From positions 1-64,000 of the forward strand of contig NW_001799399.1 in the NCBI RefSeq assembly GCF_000165425.1: a stretch of 64,000 nt of DNA. The letters are read 5' to 3'. Position numbers and translations under genes: made by a program. Source of the stretch: Paramecium tetraurelia (lineage: Eukaryota; Ciliophora; Oligohymenophorea; Peniculida; Parameciidae). The number at the start of each line of letters is the position of its first letter. Within the stretch, counting starts at the first letter, position 1. Below the pieces are notes generated by a model. The model saw only the letters and a program-made list of their open reading frames with translations. It did not search any database and was not told the DNA's origin. Positions 13,063-26,681 of the stretch are shown in pieces.

Positions 13063-14925
13063 TCATATATTTAAAATTTCATCAAAGTTCCTTATTTAGT
13101 TGACTTTGACTCTATCTTATGTTTCATTATATTTTGGAGAAGTGTACTTTGATAATTCTAAAAGTGACGACTTTTAGCTTGACTCATCAGTAGTTAATTT
13201 GGAATTTTTCCTTTATTTCTCTTTGAGCAAGATTTCCTTCCCTAAACTACTCAAAACTTAAGGGGAATCCTAAAAAGCGAATTATCCAAGACCAATTGCT
13301 TTCATCACTTTATCACTGATATTAAAAAAATTGCAAAGTGACATAATTATTAGCATTAGAGGTAAAATTATAGTGAATGTGGAGTCAAATACTGAGAATT
13401 CATCAAGCCTTTTAAAAAAATTAAAAAACTAGTTTGATTTATCTAATGAGGCTGTCATTTGTAGGAAATTATAACAAAGAGGAAAGCTCACCCTTCCAAA
13501 GTTTCTAAGATTTAATTAATTTCTTACACAGAACCAAACATTAGACTAGGTGCATCTGTATTATGTTTATTGTTAAATGATATTAATCCACTAATTTTCA
13601 TTGAAAATAAACCATAATAAACACAAAACATCATGTATGTTAACAGAATCAATAATGTAATATTTGTCAACGTAGTATCACTGATGGATAGGATCACTGA
13701 GGATAGTATATTAATGTTAATTTTTTATTTCATCAATACTTAAAATTCCCCGAACATCAATATTATAGACAGTAATGTAAAAACATAACCAATGTATTTG
13801 TTATAATATCTACGAAAATAATTTACCCAAATATATTAGGCTTTGATTACAATTTTGATAACAAAGCTTTGATTCTCAATAGAATCAATTTCATATTGTC
13901 TCTCAAGCTTTTTTACTTTGTTCAATAGTATTTCAAACTTTGTATTGATTCTTCTTAAATCAAAAACGATTTATTTAACTGATTTATGAAGAACTCCTAA
14001 TTATTTTAAATTTAAATTTAAATATTCTGACGGTAATTCCTTCTTTCTATAAATTGCTTATTATTTGATAGACTCAAAATAAACAGGAGGAATTAAGGCT
14101 ATGATTTTAGAAATATAGACGAAAAACTCTGAATTTGAGTAAGAATCTTCTAAAATTAGAAGTGTCTTAATAAAATAAGAAATTACTTTGCAAATTTCCT
14201 CTATATCATATCCCTTTTCAGTTCTCTATTCTTCTAAATAAACAGAATCTTTATAGCATTTGTCAAGCACTTCTTCTTCCTTACTTTCCTTTATGTATCT
14301 TTTTGGAATCGCAACCAGTCCGAAACCTAATAATAGAACAACCAAAAAAAGTCCACTTTTATTATAAGTAAAAATACAAAAAGTTTGCTAATCCTATTAA
14401 TGAATTGGTGATGTAATCTGAAGAATCATTATTCATTGCTAATAAGATGATAATGATCGTTCCTAAAACCAGTCCCAGAGTGTAAATTAACAAATTTTTT
14501 TTGATTGAGTATTTCATCCTCTCTCTCCAATTAAAATCTCCAGAGTCTTCATAGTCTTGAAAAAATGGAAGAATAAACCTTGAATATATGGGGTTTAACT
14601 AACTTACCATGATAATAAAAAATTGGACCAATATAGTATTCTCCAAGTTAAGAATAGACCATATTATAGTTATGTTTTTTCATTATTCTCCAAAGTGCTC
14701 TATTATTCTAAAAAAGTCCTTTGCTTTATTATCAATATGATTTACTACCTATAAGATATCAATAGGTAAAACAAGGACAATCGAAAATGTTAGGATCCAA
14801 GAAAAATATGTCAAGGCTTTAATGTAGAAGGGAACCTCTTTTGCAGAATAGTCCCATACTAGATAAAAGACGTATACTATAAGTAGTATTCCTTCGATAA
14901 AGAACAATAGTATTTCCTCTTACAT
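13063..14925 (-). CDS. LMBR1/LMBD-family multi-pass membrane protein
   Basis: Multi-pass membrane protein of about 600 residues, starting MQEEILLFFIEGILLIVYVF. LMBR1 signatures are VPFYIKALTYFSWILTFSIV, LPIDIL, YGLFLTWRILYWSNFLLSW, ILPFFQDYEDSGDF, then LLGFGLVAIPK and, near the C-terminus, an LCYNFLQMT-like segment. At least three to four short introns are needed. A coiled-coil-like middle (RRINTKFEILLNKVKKLE) separates two membrane blocks, as in LMBD2-type members. Family roles range from cobalamin export to GPCR and lipocalin receptor functions, so the substrate cannot be given. The tail is Ser/Lys-rich. It is in tandem with the CAMTA gene, which starts 31 nt downstream of its stop. Confidence 0.85.
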
Positions 14926-15200
14926 AAAAATTTATTTTAATAATTCAAAAATAATAATATGTAATTAAAGACAACAGAATATGTCATTGTTCCATGCTCA
15001 ACATTATTAAGAGTTTTATTTATCACCCAAAAATAAATGCACAACTGAATTACTTAGAAGTCCAATCAATTTTTTTAATAGGTAAGAATTTATCAATTTC
15101 CATACTTATCCTTTTAATATATTGGTTTGATCAAATATTATAATAGTGTTTCATTATTTTAATATTATCTAAAATATTATATTATTTGATATATTAGAAT

Positions 15201-16763
15201 ATGATGAAAATTCCTTTATCGCCCACATTATTACAATTTGAAAGTATATTTTAATCAAATCAAAATTTCTGGTCTTTAAGTCCTTAGGAGTTAATTAAAT
15301 ACGACTTGGAGAAAAGATTCATAGTAATTATTAATTCAACAATAAAAATAAAGAAGCTGCGAATAGGCGGCGGTTATATCTAATATTCAGATAATGTATC
15401 CAATATTTTATATATGTAGAAATACATTGATATTCATAACATAGAAATGCAATTAACTCGTAATACTTAGATTAACTCGCCAGGAGTTAAATTAAGAAGA
15501 CAAAATTAGACTTTAGAAATATATGGAGATATAGATGATTGGGTGGAATATTTAAAACCCTTCTCTATATAATTCTACTTTTAACAAAGATATTCGATTT
15601 AGAAAAAAATTGAAAAAGGAACATTATAAAATTGGTTTACTGTCAAATGCAAATCTACTTCTATTGAGTACTCAGTTCATATAATAGAAAAAAATAATGA
15701 TTTAAATCGAAGACTCTTAATTCACAACCTGCAACTATTGAGAAATCTAAAATTACATAATCTAATAAAAATGAAGGAAATATTTGAAAGTCGAAATTTG
15801 ATTTACATTGTATGCGAAAACATTGAGGGAACCTTTATTGATGATTTAAGATTGGATAAATAATTAACTGAGTTTGACATTTCAACCATAATGAGAATTT
15901 TGTTTACAATATTAGAGTATTTGCATTTGAATAATGTTGTCCTTGGTCATAGAGCTGTAGTATCGAATTTATATTTGAAGAACCCCAAAGATTGGTCATC
16001 AGTGTATTTTATTGATCATTTTGATCTTCTAAGTCAGTACCAGAATAATAATGATTTTTATTCAAAGGCTTAACTGGATGTGAATAGTTTTGGCAATATC
16101 ATGAAATATCTGTTGGATTATAATAATGATGCAGCAAAACTTTATAGTTATGATTTGCAAGAATGGTCAAAATAGGCTTTTGATTTCTATCAAAAAATAA
16201 ATGATACAACTAAAAATTATTCATCATACGATGCTCTTTAACATCCATTTATCTTTTAAAGTTCCAAATAGATAGTTGGAAGCTTTAATTCTCGAAAATT
16301 ATTTCATATGAGCTAATTAGGAATATAATCCTTAGAAATTTCAACTGAATTAAATTCAAACAATTAATCAAGTTCGAATAGTCCGATAAAAAAAGGAAAA
16401 AAACTGATTAAAATTAAGCCTGCAGTTTCAACCCCGACTTCTCCTATCCAAAAAGCAACATTTGAAGATTCAAGTTCTTAAGGTTCTATTGATGTAAAAG
16501 CAATTTTAGAAAAATATTTAGATGTTAAAAAATCAGACGCTATTATTGAACCGTAAGTTGAATAAAGTCCTTTGAAAAAGTAAGGTAGTGGTTTTAGATT
16601 AACTTCAAAAAAAAATACTATTAACAACCCTCTTTTTATAAAAGAGAAATCAAATTTTATCTAAATTTCTATTTAGAAAAAGTCGCCAAGAAAAATAGAT
16701 GGTATATTTTAAAAAAAAAATTCAGAATAACAGACAAAAAAAAAATCGACCTTAGAACTATGA
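15201..16763 (+). CDS. Protein-kinase-fold protein lacking catalytic residues (pseudokinase)
   Basis: Single-exon frame of 520 codons starting MMKIPLSPTLLQF. The centre aligns with a kinase domain: QRYSIQKKIEKGTLQNWF in the glycine-loop position, then LLRNLKLHNLIKMKEIFE, FDISTIMRILFTILEYLH, and the catalytic-loop position NNVVLGHRAVVSNLYL. HRD is therefore HRA, and the DFG position reads IDHFDLLS. No glycine-rich loop or APE motif is visible. Loss of the base Asp and of DFG predicts no phosphotransfer. The last third is Ser/Lys-rich and probably disordered. Such proteins usually act as scaffolds or allosteric partners; the partner here is unknown. It converges with the K+ channel gene (22 nt between stops). 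Confidence 0.8.
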
Positions 16764-16785
16764 ATATAAATTTGTTATCATTTTA

Positions 16786-19723
16786 TCATTTAATATATTT
16801 CTGCAAGGTTTTGCCTCTTGAAATTGTGGCTAACATTTTCGTTCTCTTAGTAATTAAGTTATGATCAAACTTTTTAATTACAACATCATAATTAAAAGCA
16901 GGAAAATATTCGGTCATTAGAAACTATTTGTCGATATTAAAGTCAATATTTTCTTCGCTAATTAATTAATCATCCTGAAACATATTAAGCATATCGTCAT
17001 AAGGAGAAGGAACAGAATTTGTGTTATTATTATGATATATAGATTTGCTATGTTTTCCACTTATTACACTATCATACCTTTACATAGATTTATTATTAGA
17101 GGTTTCCTGCCTTATAGTTGAAGCATACGAAGGTTTAGATTTGTTATTCAACCTCATTTCGATTTTTATTGACCTTTCTTTATTTAGTTTTCGCAAGAGA
17201 AGAGTTGATCTCTTTTGATTATTTTATTTGAGGTTATCACTGTCCCATCTCACAACCGATGGTGATGCTTGTGTTTGTTGTTATTATTAAATAGAGGTTT
17301 ATAATTGAGATTGTTAGCTGGATTATTAGCCACTCATATTTTACATATTGTTCTAGATAATTGATTTGGGTTTATTAGTGTTCTTATTAGTATTTTTATT
17401 TGTGTATTTATTGGTGTGTTCATAATTTGATTAGTCATTCTATCTAAAATAGTCAGTGAAAGTATTGCTCTTTGAGAATGATTCAAATTTCGAATCTTGA
17501 AATTACTTTTGTTTACTGCCTTATTAGTAATTATCCTCTTATTCTTCTTCGACCTTCGAAATGTCAAAACCTAATTCTTGAAGATATTAATCAGAACAAT
17601 CTATTTATTCTATAAATTTTTCGTTTATCATAAAAGCTAATCCACATTCTTAAACATCTTTTATAGAATATTTTGTTTTAAAGGAGTAATATTTTCTATC
17701 ATGATAGAATCTTTATTATGGCTTAGAGTTCTTGTTTATGGTTATGATTTTGTTTCTATTCGCTTTTACAAACACAAAAGGGCAAGTATTTAATTAGTGA
17801 GTCCATCCACATATTTCACATACTTGCCCAAAATTTTTATAACTTTCATTAAATATTAGGTTATCTTGAAGCATTTTAAACCTTTCTAAATCTTTTTGAT
17901 CTTCATTTAATATTTTCATTATATCATCAATATTGAGATAAATCAATTGAGAGAATTTTACAGCCTTCAAATAAGTTTAGTACGAACTTTAAGTGAGGCA
18001 TTCCTTTTCCCCGAATACCCCGAATTCACAAGTTTTAAGACGAATATTATTAGCCAATATATCTAATTAACCTTTTAATAAGAAGTAAATTTTGGTTCCT
18101 TTTTCGTCTGGAGACCATATTTTTTCTTCTGGAGCAAGTTTTTTTTCATGCACATATAAACATAATTTTTTTAGACAATTTTCACATAAATTTGCTAAAA
18201 CTTTTGAATTTTTTAGAGTGTTGAAATATAAATCAATAGCAACCTTTTCCTTTAAATCTTGTGTTAATTACTACATCATCAATTCAGCTTTGAATTAAGA
18301 CTCTTATTCAAGTTTTAAATAGTGCTCGAAGTACTTACGAACTTGCAATTATAATTATTAATTTAAGTTTCTGCTTTTTAGATAATTGGTTAAGATTGAT
18401 AATTTTTATTTGAATTGTTAATCTTTATCTTAAAGCAATTTGATGATATTTCCCACTGTTGAAACACTATAGCCTAAGACACCGCAAACTAGCAATGCTA
18501 AAAGGATTGAATAAATTTTCTCTATGTCAGTTTGGGGTGTAATATCCCCATAACCAATAGTTAAAGTTGTGATAGTGCAATAATAAATTGAAAAAATATA
18601 TTTCTTTGTCCAAACTTGACCATCGATCCCATAATGAGTAAGCCAGGAGTAGCTGCTTTGCTAAATTTACAGTTCTCCTAATAAACCCCAAAGACAGGCA
18701 CAAAAATGGCATGTTATTATAATAAAATAGATAAGTTTGGCCAATTAAATCAACATTTTGATGGACTCTTTTGGGTTCAATATTTCTTCAAGGTTATTTG
18801 CCATTTTTGGTAATTTAACAATTCGAAATAATAAAGCAAATTTCAGGATGTCAATCTCATATTGTTAAAACAAAATAGGAACTAAAATTAATACGTCAAT
18901 CATTAACTTTCCTCCTTTCATATAGTTTTTTAATATTTCTGCTTGATTCCTATGGATAGTACCTTCGTGATAATAGGCAGTTTATAAAGTAAATATTACA
19001 TCAAATAAGAGTAGCCATGAAGGAATGGTGTTTAAGTATAAAACTACTTAATCTGAGGCCTTAAAATCAAAGCTAAGTTCCAAAGGAATGTATATCAAAT
19101 TAATAATAACAGAAATTAACATCAAAATATCCCAAATTATTTTAATGGTTTAATCAGGATCAATTATTGGAATCAGCTATAAAATTTTGAAAATTTAGTT
19201 AAAGTTGCATTTTTCTTTTGCAACTTTGACATTATTCAAAATATCTCTGTATTCTAATAAGACACTTGGATCACTTCCTGCATCATTAACCAAACCCAAT
19301 ATTCTTGTGTTCAATAATTTAAATTTGATTTTGTTTCCACTTGTTTTAATCTGCCTAATAAACTTTGAGACATAATATAAAATATTCAATGATTTCTGTT
19401 TCCAAATATTTTAGAATCCATCACTCGAAAAAACCTACTCATTTTGCGGACTTGGAGATCCATTTTGGCTGATTGAGTAAATGTCCCTAATTAATGAAAT
19501 AAATACTAATAGCCTTGAGATGATGACTTAGAAAGAATTGATGCTTCCAATACAACATCCTGCTCTTATCCTCGTTTGGGAGTTAATTAATTTTTCTTTA
19601 CACTATTGATCCTATTATTCTTCAAAATGCTTTTTAAAGCAGTGGGAGATTTTTCTTAATGGTTCTTGGAAAAATATGAGAATAAAGTACTAATTTTGAT
19701 CTTGTTTATGTTTATATTTCCAT
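16786..19723 (-). CDS. Voltage-gated-type K+ channel with CNBD and CCHC zinc knuckle
   Basis: Six-helix channel of the EAG/CNG type, about 960 residues. Helices run from LINSVIINLIYIP to the pore, whose filter is TTLTIGYGDITPQT, and then S6 (SILLALLVCGVLGYSVSTVG). A long cytoplasmic part includes a cyclic-nucleotide-binding-like fold (IYFLLKGQLDILA, GVFGEKECLT). Just after it, at 17782-17820, is CEICGWTHQLNTC, a C-x2-C-x3-H-x4-C knuckle close to the retroviral-type CCHC zinc knuckle. The rest is Gln/Asn/Ser-rich and ends LQKYIK. Two introns (26 and 29 nt) lie in the N-terminal part; an in-frame TGA just upstream supports the start. TIGYGD predicts K+ selectivity. A paralogue with the same layout lies at 42444-45131. 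Confidence 0.92.
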
Positions 19724-20006
19724 TATAATTAATAATTAATTTCAAAATGTATTCTTTATTTCATTCCTCTAGATATTTATCGAAAAAGCATTCCAATTTC
19801 GTCCATTTAATGATAATACTTAAGATTGAATATTATAATAGTAATTTCCTTTATACAGATCAGTCTTTATTTTATCTAATCCCAATGAAATTATCCTTAA
19901 GTTAAAATCGTTGACTACTTCAATAGGATTAACAAATGTAAACTTAAAGATTAATCAAAATAGAAAAATAAAAATTATAATATATAACCGTAATATTGAA
20001 TAGGTT

Positions 20007-21257
20007 TCACATACATGTTTTTGATTATATTAATGATTTTTCTATTACTTCCTCTGAGTTCTCAATTAATCTTTTTATTCTTGATTCAGTTAATTATACT
20101 AATGGGTTTTGGACTGAGTCATAAATTCCATTTATGGTTGCTCTACTTTAAAATTTAGTGACTGGTGATGACACGCTAAGTTAATCTAATAATTTATTGG
20201 ATTCAGCTAAGGCTTAGTCAATCCTCTTTTGTAATGATTAATCTGCAATTTGAAATTCCTCATTAGTAGCTTTTACCGAAAGAATAGATTCTTTTTTTCT
20301 ATGATAGGATACTTACTATTCTTCTTAGTAATATGAGTTTGGAGATTATAATATGGAATCAGGATGGTGATGCTCTGCAAAATCAACAGAATCGCCATCT
20401 AAATTGCTAACAAAGTGGTGATATTATTTCTTTGCCAACACTTATTTAGTTGACAATCTTTCTTCTGGATCATGGGCTAACATCTCTTTTAGTAGAGCAT
20501 AAAGACTACTCGAATATGAATACTAAGCAAATTTTTAATCCAGTCTTTTAAACAACAAATTTAAATTGACAAATTCCTCTAGGTAATAATCACTAACAGG
20601 TTATTTTGTGATTAATTAAGATAATAACAAACCTAAACAAAAAATGTTAGCCTTTTCTTAATTAATCTTATTTTTTAATCCAGAAAATAATTCCAATTAC
20701 TCTGGTGCTAAATATTCAACTTGGCGATCATTATATTTAACCTAATGAAAATTAGATATTGCCTCTAAAGCTACGATGTTGTCTACTAATTTAACAAATC
20801 CATCGTCTGTAACTAATATTTTTGATGGATGTAAGTCTGTTATTTCATTATTATTTTGTTTGCAATAATCCATAGCATCACACAATGAGAATATCAAATA
20901 ATATAGTTCCTTTTCTGTAAACTTTTCTTTAAATTAAGTGATAGTGTTCTCATAATATTCAACCTGGATGGACAAGTATCTAATTTGAGAACATAAATCA
21001 TTTGCAATTAGTTTCTAAAATCCTAAAACCTTCAGTAGGTTTATATTGTCATACGATTTTCTCTTTAGATAGGTTTCCTATTTCATATTGTGTTGCTCTG
21101 ACTCAAATATTTGTTTATTGATTATAGCAATTTTTCTACCTGTTTCACTATGTTTATAGAGCTTAATCTCTCCAAACACAGGATGAGTTTTTAGAGTCTA
21201 ATATGCATAATTTTGATCTAAAACTAACAAACTTTGTTATCCATTTGAGTTTCCCAT
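20007..21257 (-). CDS. N-myristoylated kinase-like protein, probably a pseudokinase
   Basis: No intron is needed; 416 residues. The start MGNSNGQQS is a good N-myristoylation signal, predicting membrane attachment. Kinase-fold landmarks are FGEIKLYKHSE, GRKIAIINKQ at the VAIK position, and CKQNNNEITDLHPSKILV at the catalytic loop, so HRDxxxxN reads ITDLHPSK. The DFG position reads LVDNIVA. VEYLAPEQLELFSG is a normal APE segment, followed by ANIFCLGLLLSQLI and HDPEERLSTKQVL. The base-like Asp remains, but His-Arg, the Mg-binding Asn and DFG's Phe-Gly are changed. Activity is doubtful. The C-terminal 120 residues are charged and Gln-rich. Confidence 0.8.
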
Positions 21258-21485
21258 TTTTAACTTCTTTATTAATATTCGTTAATATATTATTATTTAT
21301 AGAATATGCCTAGAAAAGCCTATTAAAATCAGTATATAATATATTGAACAATAAACAAATTATAATCTTCTTCCAAACATAAACCTTTAATTTACAATCT
21401 TAAAAACAATATAACATAAATATTTATATATCAATATTCCTTTATTTATTTTAATAATGATAGTGTAATTTGCTCATTAAATTTT

Positions 21486-24400
21486 TCAAAAGGAATAAAC
21501 ATCAGTAGATGTCTAATCAAATATATTTAATTATGAAGAACTAAAGTTAATAGTAGTATAATTACTTTCACTTTGCTTGTAAAAATACACTAAACTAAAT
21601 AGCGTCATACTTAATCCTCCTGCTAGATAATAAAGAAGACAACCAACTTCCAGATTATAGATATAAGTGCTTAAATAGGAATTCTTTTCGGTAATAATTT
21701 AGTAAATAAAAGGTTCTATAAACGAAGGAAAAAACACTACCAATGCCCAATATTCATCACTAACATATCTTTTAAAATGTTCTTAATAAAATAATAGTTT
21801 AATATTTTGGAGCACTCCATTTAAGCCATTCTAGTAACTTTTCCTCAATTATTGTTGCCCACAAACAAAATGATTAGAGTTAATGCAAAGATCATTATAG
21901 TATATTTCGTTCAAAAATTCCAAGTCTCCATTCTCTTTTGCTAATGGTAATGGTAATACAGAATAGCTTTGTATTGCTTCATCATATTTTACATAAATAT
22001 CTGCCAAACTTTCTTTTGTGTAGGTATTAACTATCATTTCATTTAGCAGATTGTAGTGCTAGATGTGTTAATACTCATGAGATAAATGTACATATTATTC
22101 TGCTCTTTCTAAATAGTCACTTGGAATCTAATTAGAAAATAGAAGTCCTCCAATCCAATATATAGTCATGCTGATAAATATGAAAATAACAATTGTAAAT
22201 TCAAACCACATTGACAATTTTACATCGTAAATTTTGGTCTAAAGTATTTATTGCTTAGCATTGGTTTTCAAAGAGTAATTTGGTTTATCATTTAAAATTT
22301 CTTAAGAAACAAAGTCGCTAGTGACTAAATTTAAAGTATTCAATTTCGAAATATTCTCAAGTATTTCAGAAATATATTTTACTTCCTTCTAGAATTCATT
22401 TACATTAATTCTTGTAATTAATAAAACAATTTTTTCTTAATAAATGTTTAGCTTTTTATAATTTCTTAAATATGGAAATAAAGGCAATACCAAAATTCCA
22501 ATTGTAAAAAATGTTATATAATCCTAAACATTTATCAAATTATTAATGTCATTCACTATTCCATCCATTTAGAAATCATTAATCACATCTGTACTTTCTG
22601 TTATATCATAAAATCTACTGATCAAATTAAATAGTTAATTTGTTTCATTAATTGATAACATTATTTAGTAGTTACTTAGAAGAAAATCATAGATACTTAT
22701 TTCATCCTATTAATAATTATCCATGTCTGTATAAACTTCGATAGAAATATTTTGTTCTTCTACCTTAATATACTAATCAATCTCTGAATTTAACAATTCC
22801 CTGTATGTAACTGTCGTTTCTGTAATCGATTCATAAAAACTATTAATTGAAATATTATAATTATTAAAGTTATCCTCTTAAAATTACTTACTATGCAAAT
22901 ATATTGCTTATTATGCACTATTGATATATGCCCTATTAAATTCATATGGAATGAGTAAATGAGCACTTGTAGTTATAACATCTTCTAACATGCTGACACT
23001 TAGGACAGATAAAGTAATTATAGAGGCTAAGGAAATAACAATGATAAAGATCCATGATGATATTAAATAATAGAATTGATGAGGCATTTTAGAATTCATA
23101 TAAATTTTTTCTAGATTTTCTCTTTCGGCTTTCGACATTCCACTTGTTGTGGATTATTGTTCATCTAATATTCTTTTTTATTTGTTTTATTTTATTTTAT
23201 TTACATAAACTACACATTATTACTTTTAAAATGTAGGTGGATCTTCATTTAACTACTCTTTTTATTATTATTAATGATGTAAATATCCGTATTCTAACTC
23301 TTCTTCAAATTCTCTCATTCCATCATCTTGTATTCCATTTTTAGATATAAACCTAGGATCATTTAAGCCTTTCTATTTTAATTATTGTTCATAAACATTA
23401 TCAAACATATTTTTAAAATATCTTTATTATCCCAGTAAATCAGAGGAGTGATGCTTATTACTTAACATTCCTCTTTCAGTATCCTTAGGAGTTTCTAATT
23501 AAATTCGAGGGGACTCCACCTAAAATGCAGGTTACATGGGTTGACTTAGCGAAATGTTGAATTATAAAGTTCCTTTTTCTTCTTAACCATCTATTTCATC
23601 ATTCATTTAAGCATTATATTGAAGGTCTTTGTTTATCATAATTGTGGACATTTTCTAATCTGTTTATGTGTAATTATGACTTATTGTTAAATATTATGAT
23701 ATAGTCGATACGGTTTGATTAACTTTTGATGTTGCTTACGATAATTCTTTTATATCAATTATAAAATAGGTGAATACATTCTACCTCTAAGATTCTGTTC
23801 CTACAAATGTAAAAAATTCTTAAGAAAGACCCTTGAAATTCTTTTCAAATTTTTGAAGGTCAAATCTTAGACGAAACCCTCTTGATGTTTTTTTCAAGCC
23901 TTTTTATTCTTAAGCAAATTCTTTCATCAATTCTCTATCTTTTCTATCGAATAATTCAACTCTATTATTGGTTGTTGACATTTTTGATAATTCTTTATCA
24001 TACTAACTCCCTTATGAATGATTTTGATATTATTAGCACAAACTGATAAAATTTGAATTTATATGGATTGATGATTTCAAATCTTCGAATTCGAGATCAG
24101 CAGTAACATCACTATCCCTATAATAATTATTTTATGCCTCGTCTATATCGTCCAATACTTTATAAAAATTTGGAAATAACACCTAAATTAATCCATATTT
24201 TAGTATATCTGCATAAGAAAACAATTTTTCAGAATCAGATAACAAAGTAAATAAGTTCTCGCTCATGCCCAGTATAGACCCACGTCCATCAAACATTATT
24301 GCATCCTAAAATGAAACCTTCAACATACAAACATTAAAAACACAATCTTCAAAATTGGAAAAATCATTTCTTAGCGATAACATAATAGGGAAAATAAACT

Positions 24401-26596
24401 AATTTTTGTTAGATACATACACTCTTCTATTATCATACATCAGATAAGTCTATCCAGTTTATATATATTAATGAATAATCTAGTTATGAAAACTTGCTAT
24501 ATGAGGAGGCATTAATTAATTAATATTGATGATTTTAGCTTATTCATCTTTATTGTAATTAAAAAAGGCTTCTATTCTTTCTTCATTTTTACTTAGAATA
24601 TACCCTAAAGATCTAATGAGTCCTGTTTTTATTAGAGTGAACTGCCCTCTCATTAAATTAAAATTATTCAAACCCTCATCTTCCCTATACTGATCTCTAT
24701 TCTTTAATTCTTATATTTTTTATTCTAAAATATTAACTCTTCCCAAAGAATTAGATATTACAAGATAGCTTAATTAAAGAATCTTTAAAAATCCAGCATT
24801 TTCATAATTTTGTGATAATTAGGATATCTCATACTAAATCTTTTTATTCTATGTCACTATTTCTATAAGAGGTCTATAAATCTTTTTAATAAAAATTGAA
24901 ATTGATTCACTACCTTTCTCAATTAATTACCAAATGATTATCTTTTAGGTAAGGATTGATACAAAGGATTTCTAATAACTTGCGCATGAATTTTCAATTT
25001 GAATCACAGTTTCTAAAGATAAATCATCAAGTAATGAATCCTTCTTATTATTTTCTTACTAGATTTTGTTGAAATAAATCAGCTTTAACTCTAATTTCTA
25101 AATAATTAAATTATTTACTTTGATAATTTTTGGGAATATCATCCTATAAAAATAGCTCAGTTTTGCTTTGTGTTTATAACAGAATAGTTTAAGAAAGTAA
25201 TAACTCATCAATTTATTCCCTGAGTACTTTTCCAAAAATGATGCATACAAATAATTCAATCTATCTTTTCTCTTTAACTTTGGATGATTTAAAGTTTGAA
25301 AGAATAATGAATCCATCAATTTAACAACATCATCAAACTTTAAATTCAATTCTCTCAGACATCGATAATTTAGAGTCATATCTTTATTTCCACTTACTAT
25401 GCTTTAACTATTACTATCCAATTTTAAATTTTTGCCATATTTCGAACAATAACATCCAACGTTTGAGCAATGATTAATGTGATTTCGAATAGATATATAA
25501 ATTATCAATTTTTGTTCCTACGAAGAATACATTTCAATCAATTCTTAAGAATAAATCCAAAAATCTTGTATGTTTCTATTCTGTATCAAATTGATAAATA
25601 TATCTTCATAAAAACTCAGCCCCAAATAATAGGATAAAGGGCATAATCCAATTATAAGATAAATGCTACAATTTTCAATGATCAAATCATATTTAAAGAT
25701 GATCTAAACAATGTTAGCCATTGTAAAAGCTAATGCAGTGCCCAAATAGCATTTTGTTAAAAATATAGAGGGGAAGGGTCTCTATACCAAACTATCGTAA
25801 ATTGATACTACACTAAATAATATGATACAAACCACAATGGATAACTTAGAAGATTTTGCTGGAAAATATGATGAGATTGTAATCAATGCTTTTAATACTT
25901 ACGCAACTTGATATAATGATGTTTTTCTTTTGTATCTATTTATATCATTGAATTCGTGGCCCTGAGAAATATAACTAATCATTAATGAAATTATAACAGA
26001 GTAGGCCCCAAAAATAACTCCAACAAATTTTTATATTAAAGAATTTGAAAACTAAAATAGTTTTATTCATTTCTTACTATTAATTGTGAATTGAATTCTA
26101 AGTATATATCCTAAAGAATAAAGGAATAAAAACTAAGCCAAACACTGTAGAAGCTACTAACACTTTAATAAAACGGGCTACTTCAGATTAATTTAAAAAT
26201 TACTTATTTTCTTGATCCAATTTTGATGAAAACTAATTTAATATTGGTAATATGATTAATATTAATATTGGCAAGTGAAATAATGCATAAAACACCCAAA
26301 ATGTTGAGTCTGTATTTTCCTATTAGATAAATTTTATTAAGGTTGAATACTATTTTTGATAAATCAATTACCGATGAAAATGACGCTATATAGGTTATGA
26401 ATGTGTCGGCTTCATTATGGTTATCAAATAGTTTTGAATAAGGTTAAACAAAGTATATAAATATTCCTAAGGCGTATACTGAATTGGTTATTTTAAAGTT
26501 TGTTGGATTAGCTAGAAATGAGAATAGCGTGACTAAATAAGTGTTGATAATTTTATATATCATTAGTTATAATTATTATTCCTTATAAAAATTCAT
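21486..26596 (-). CDS. Large multi-pass membrane protein with PAS-like centre
   Basis: Roughly 1,650 residues. The N-terminal block (from MNFYKEQQLQLMIYK) has several membrane helices, as does the C-terminal block (for example YYLISSWIFIIVISLASI and CLLYYLAGGLSMTLFSLVYF). Between them is a soluble region with MFDGRGSILGMSENLFTLL near 24240-24300, which looks like the core of a PAS domain, followed by ADILKYGLIQVLFPNFYKVL. This matches a large ciliate family of PAS-containing membrane proteins of unknown role. Several short introns are required, not all of which I placed. The upstream in-frame ATG at 26596 was preferred to the ATG at 26563. Sensor function is inference. Confidence 0.7.
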
Positions 26597-26681
26597 ATTA
26601 TTTTCTCTAAAGTGTATAATATGAAAATTTTGAAATAATTCATTTATATAACACACATAGAACATTAATTATATTTATAAT

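Noticed and set aside
19725-20006. Long TGA-free - strand frame upstream of the first K+ channel
   Set aside because: Composition is that of AT-rich spacer, no ATG context, and it is out of frame with the channel start; the channel's own frame has a TGA just upstream.
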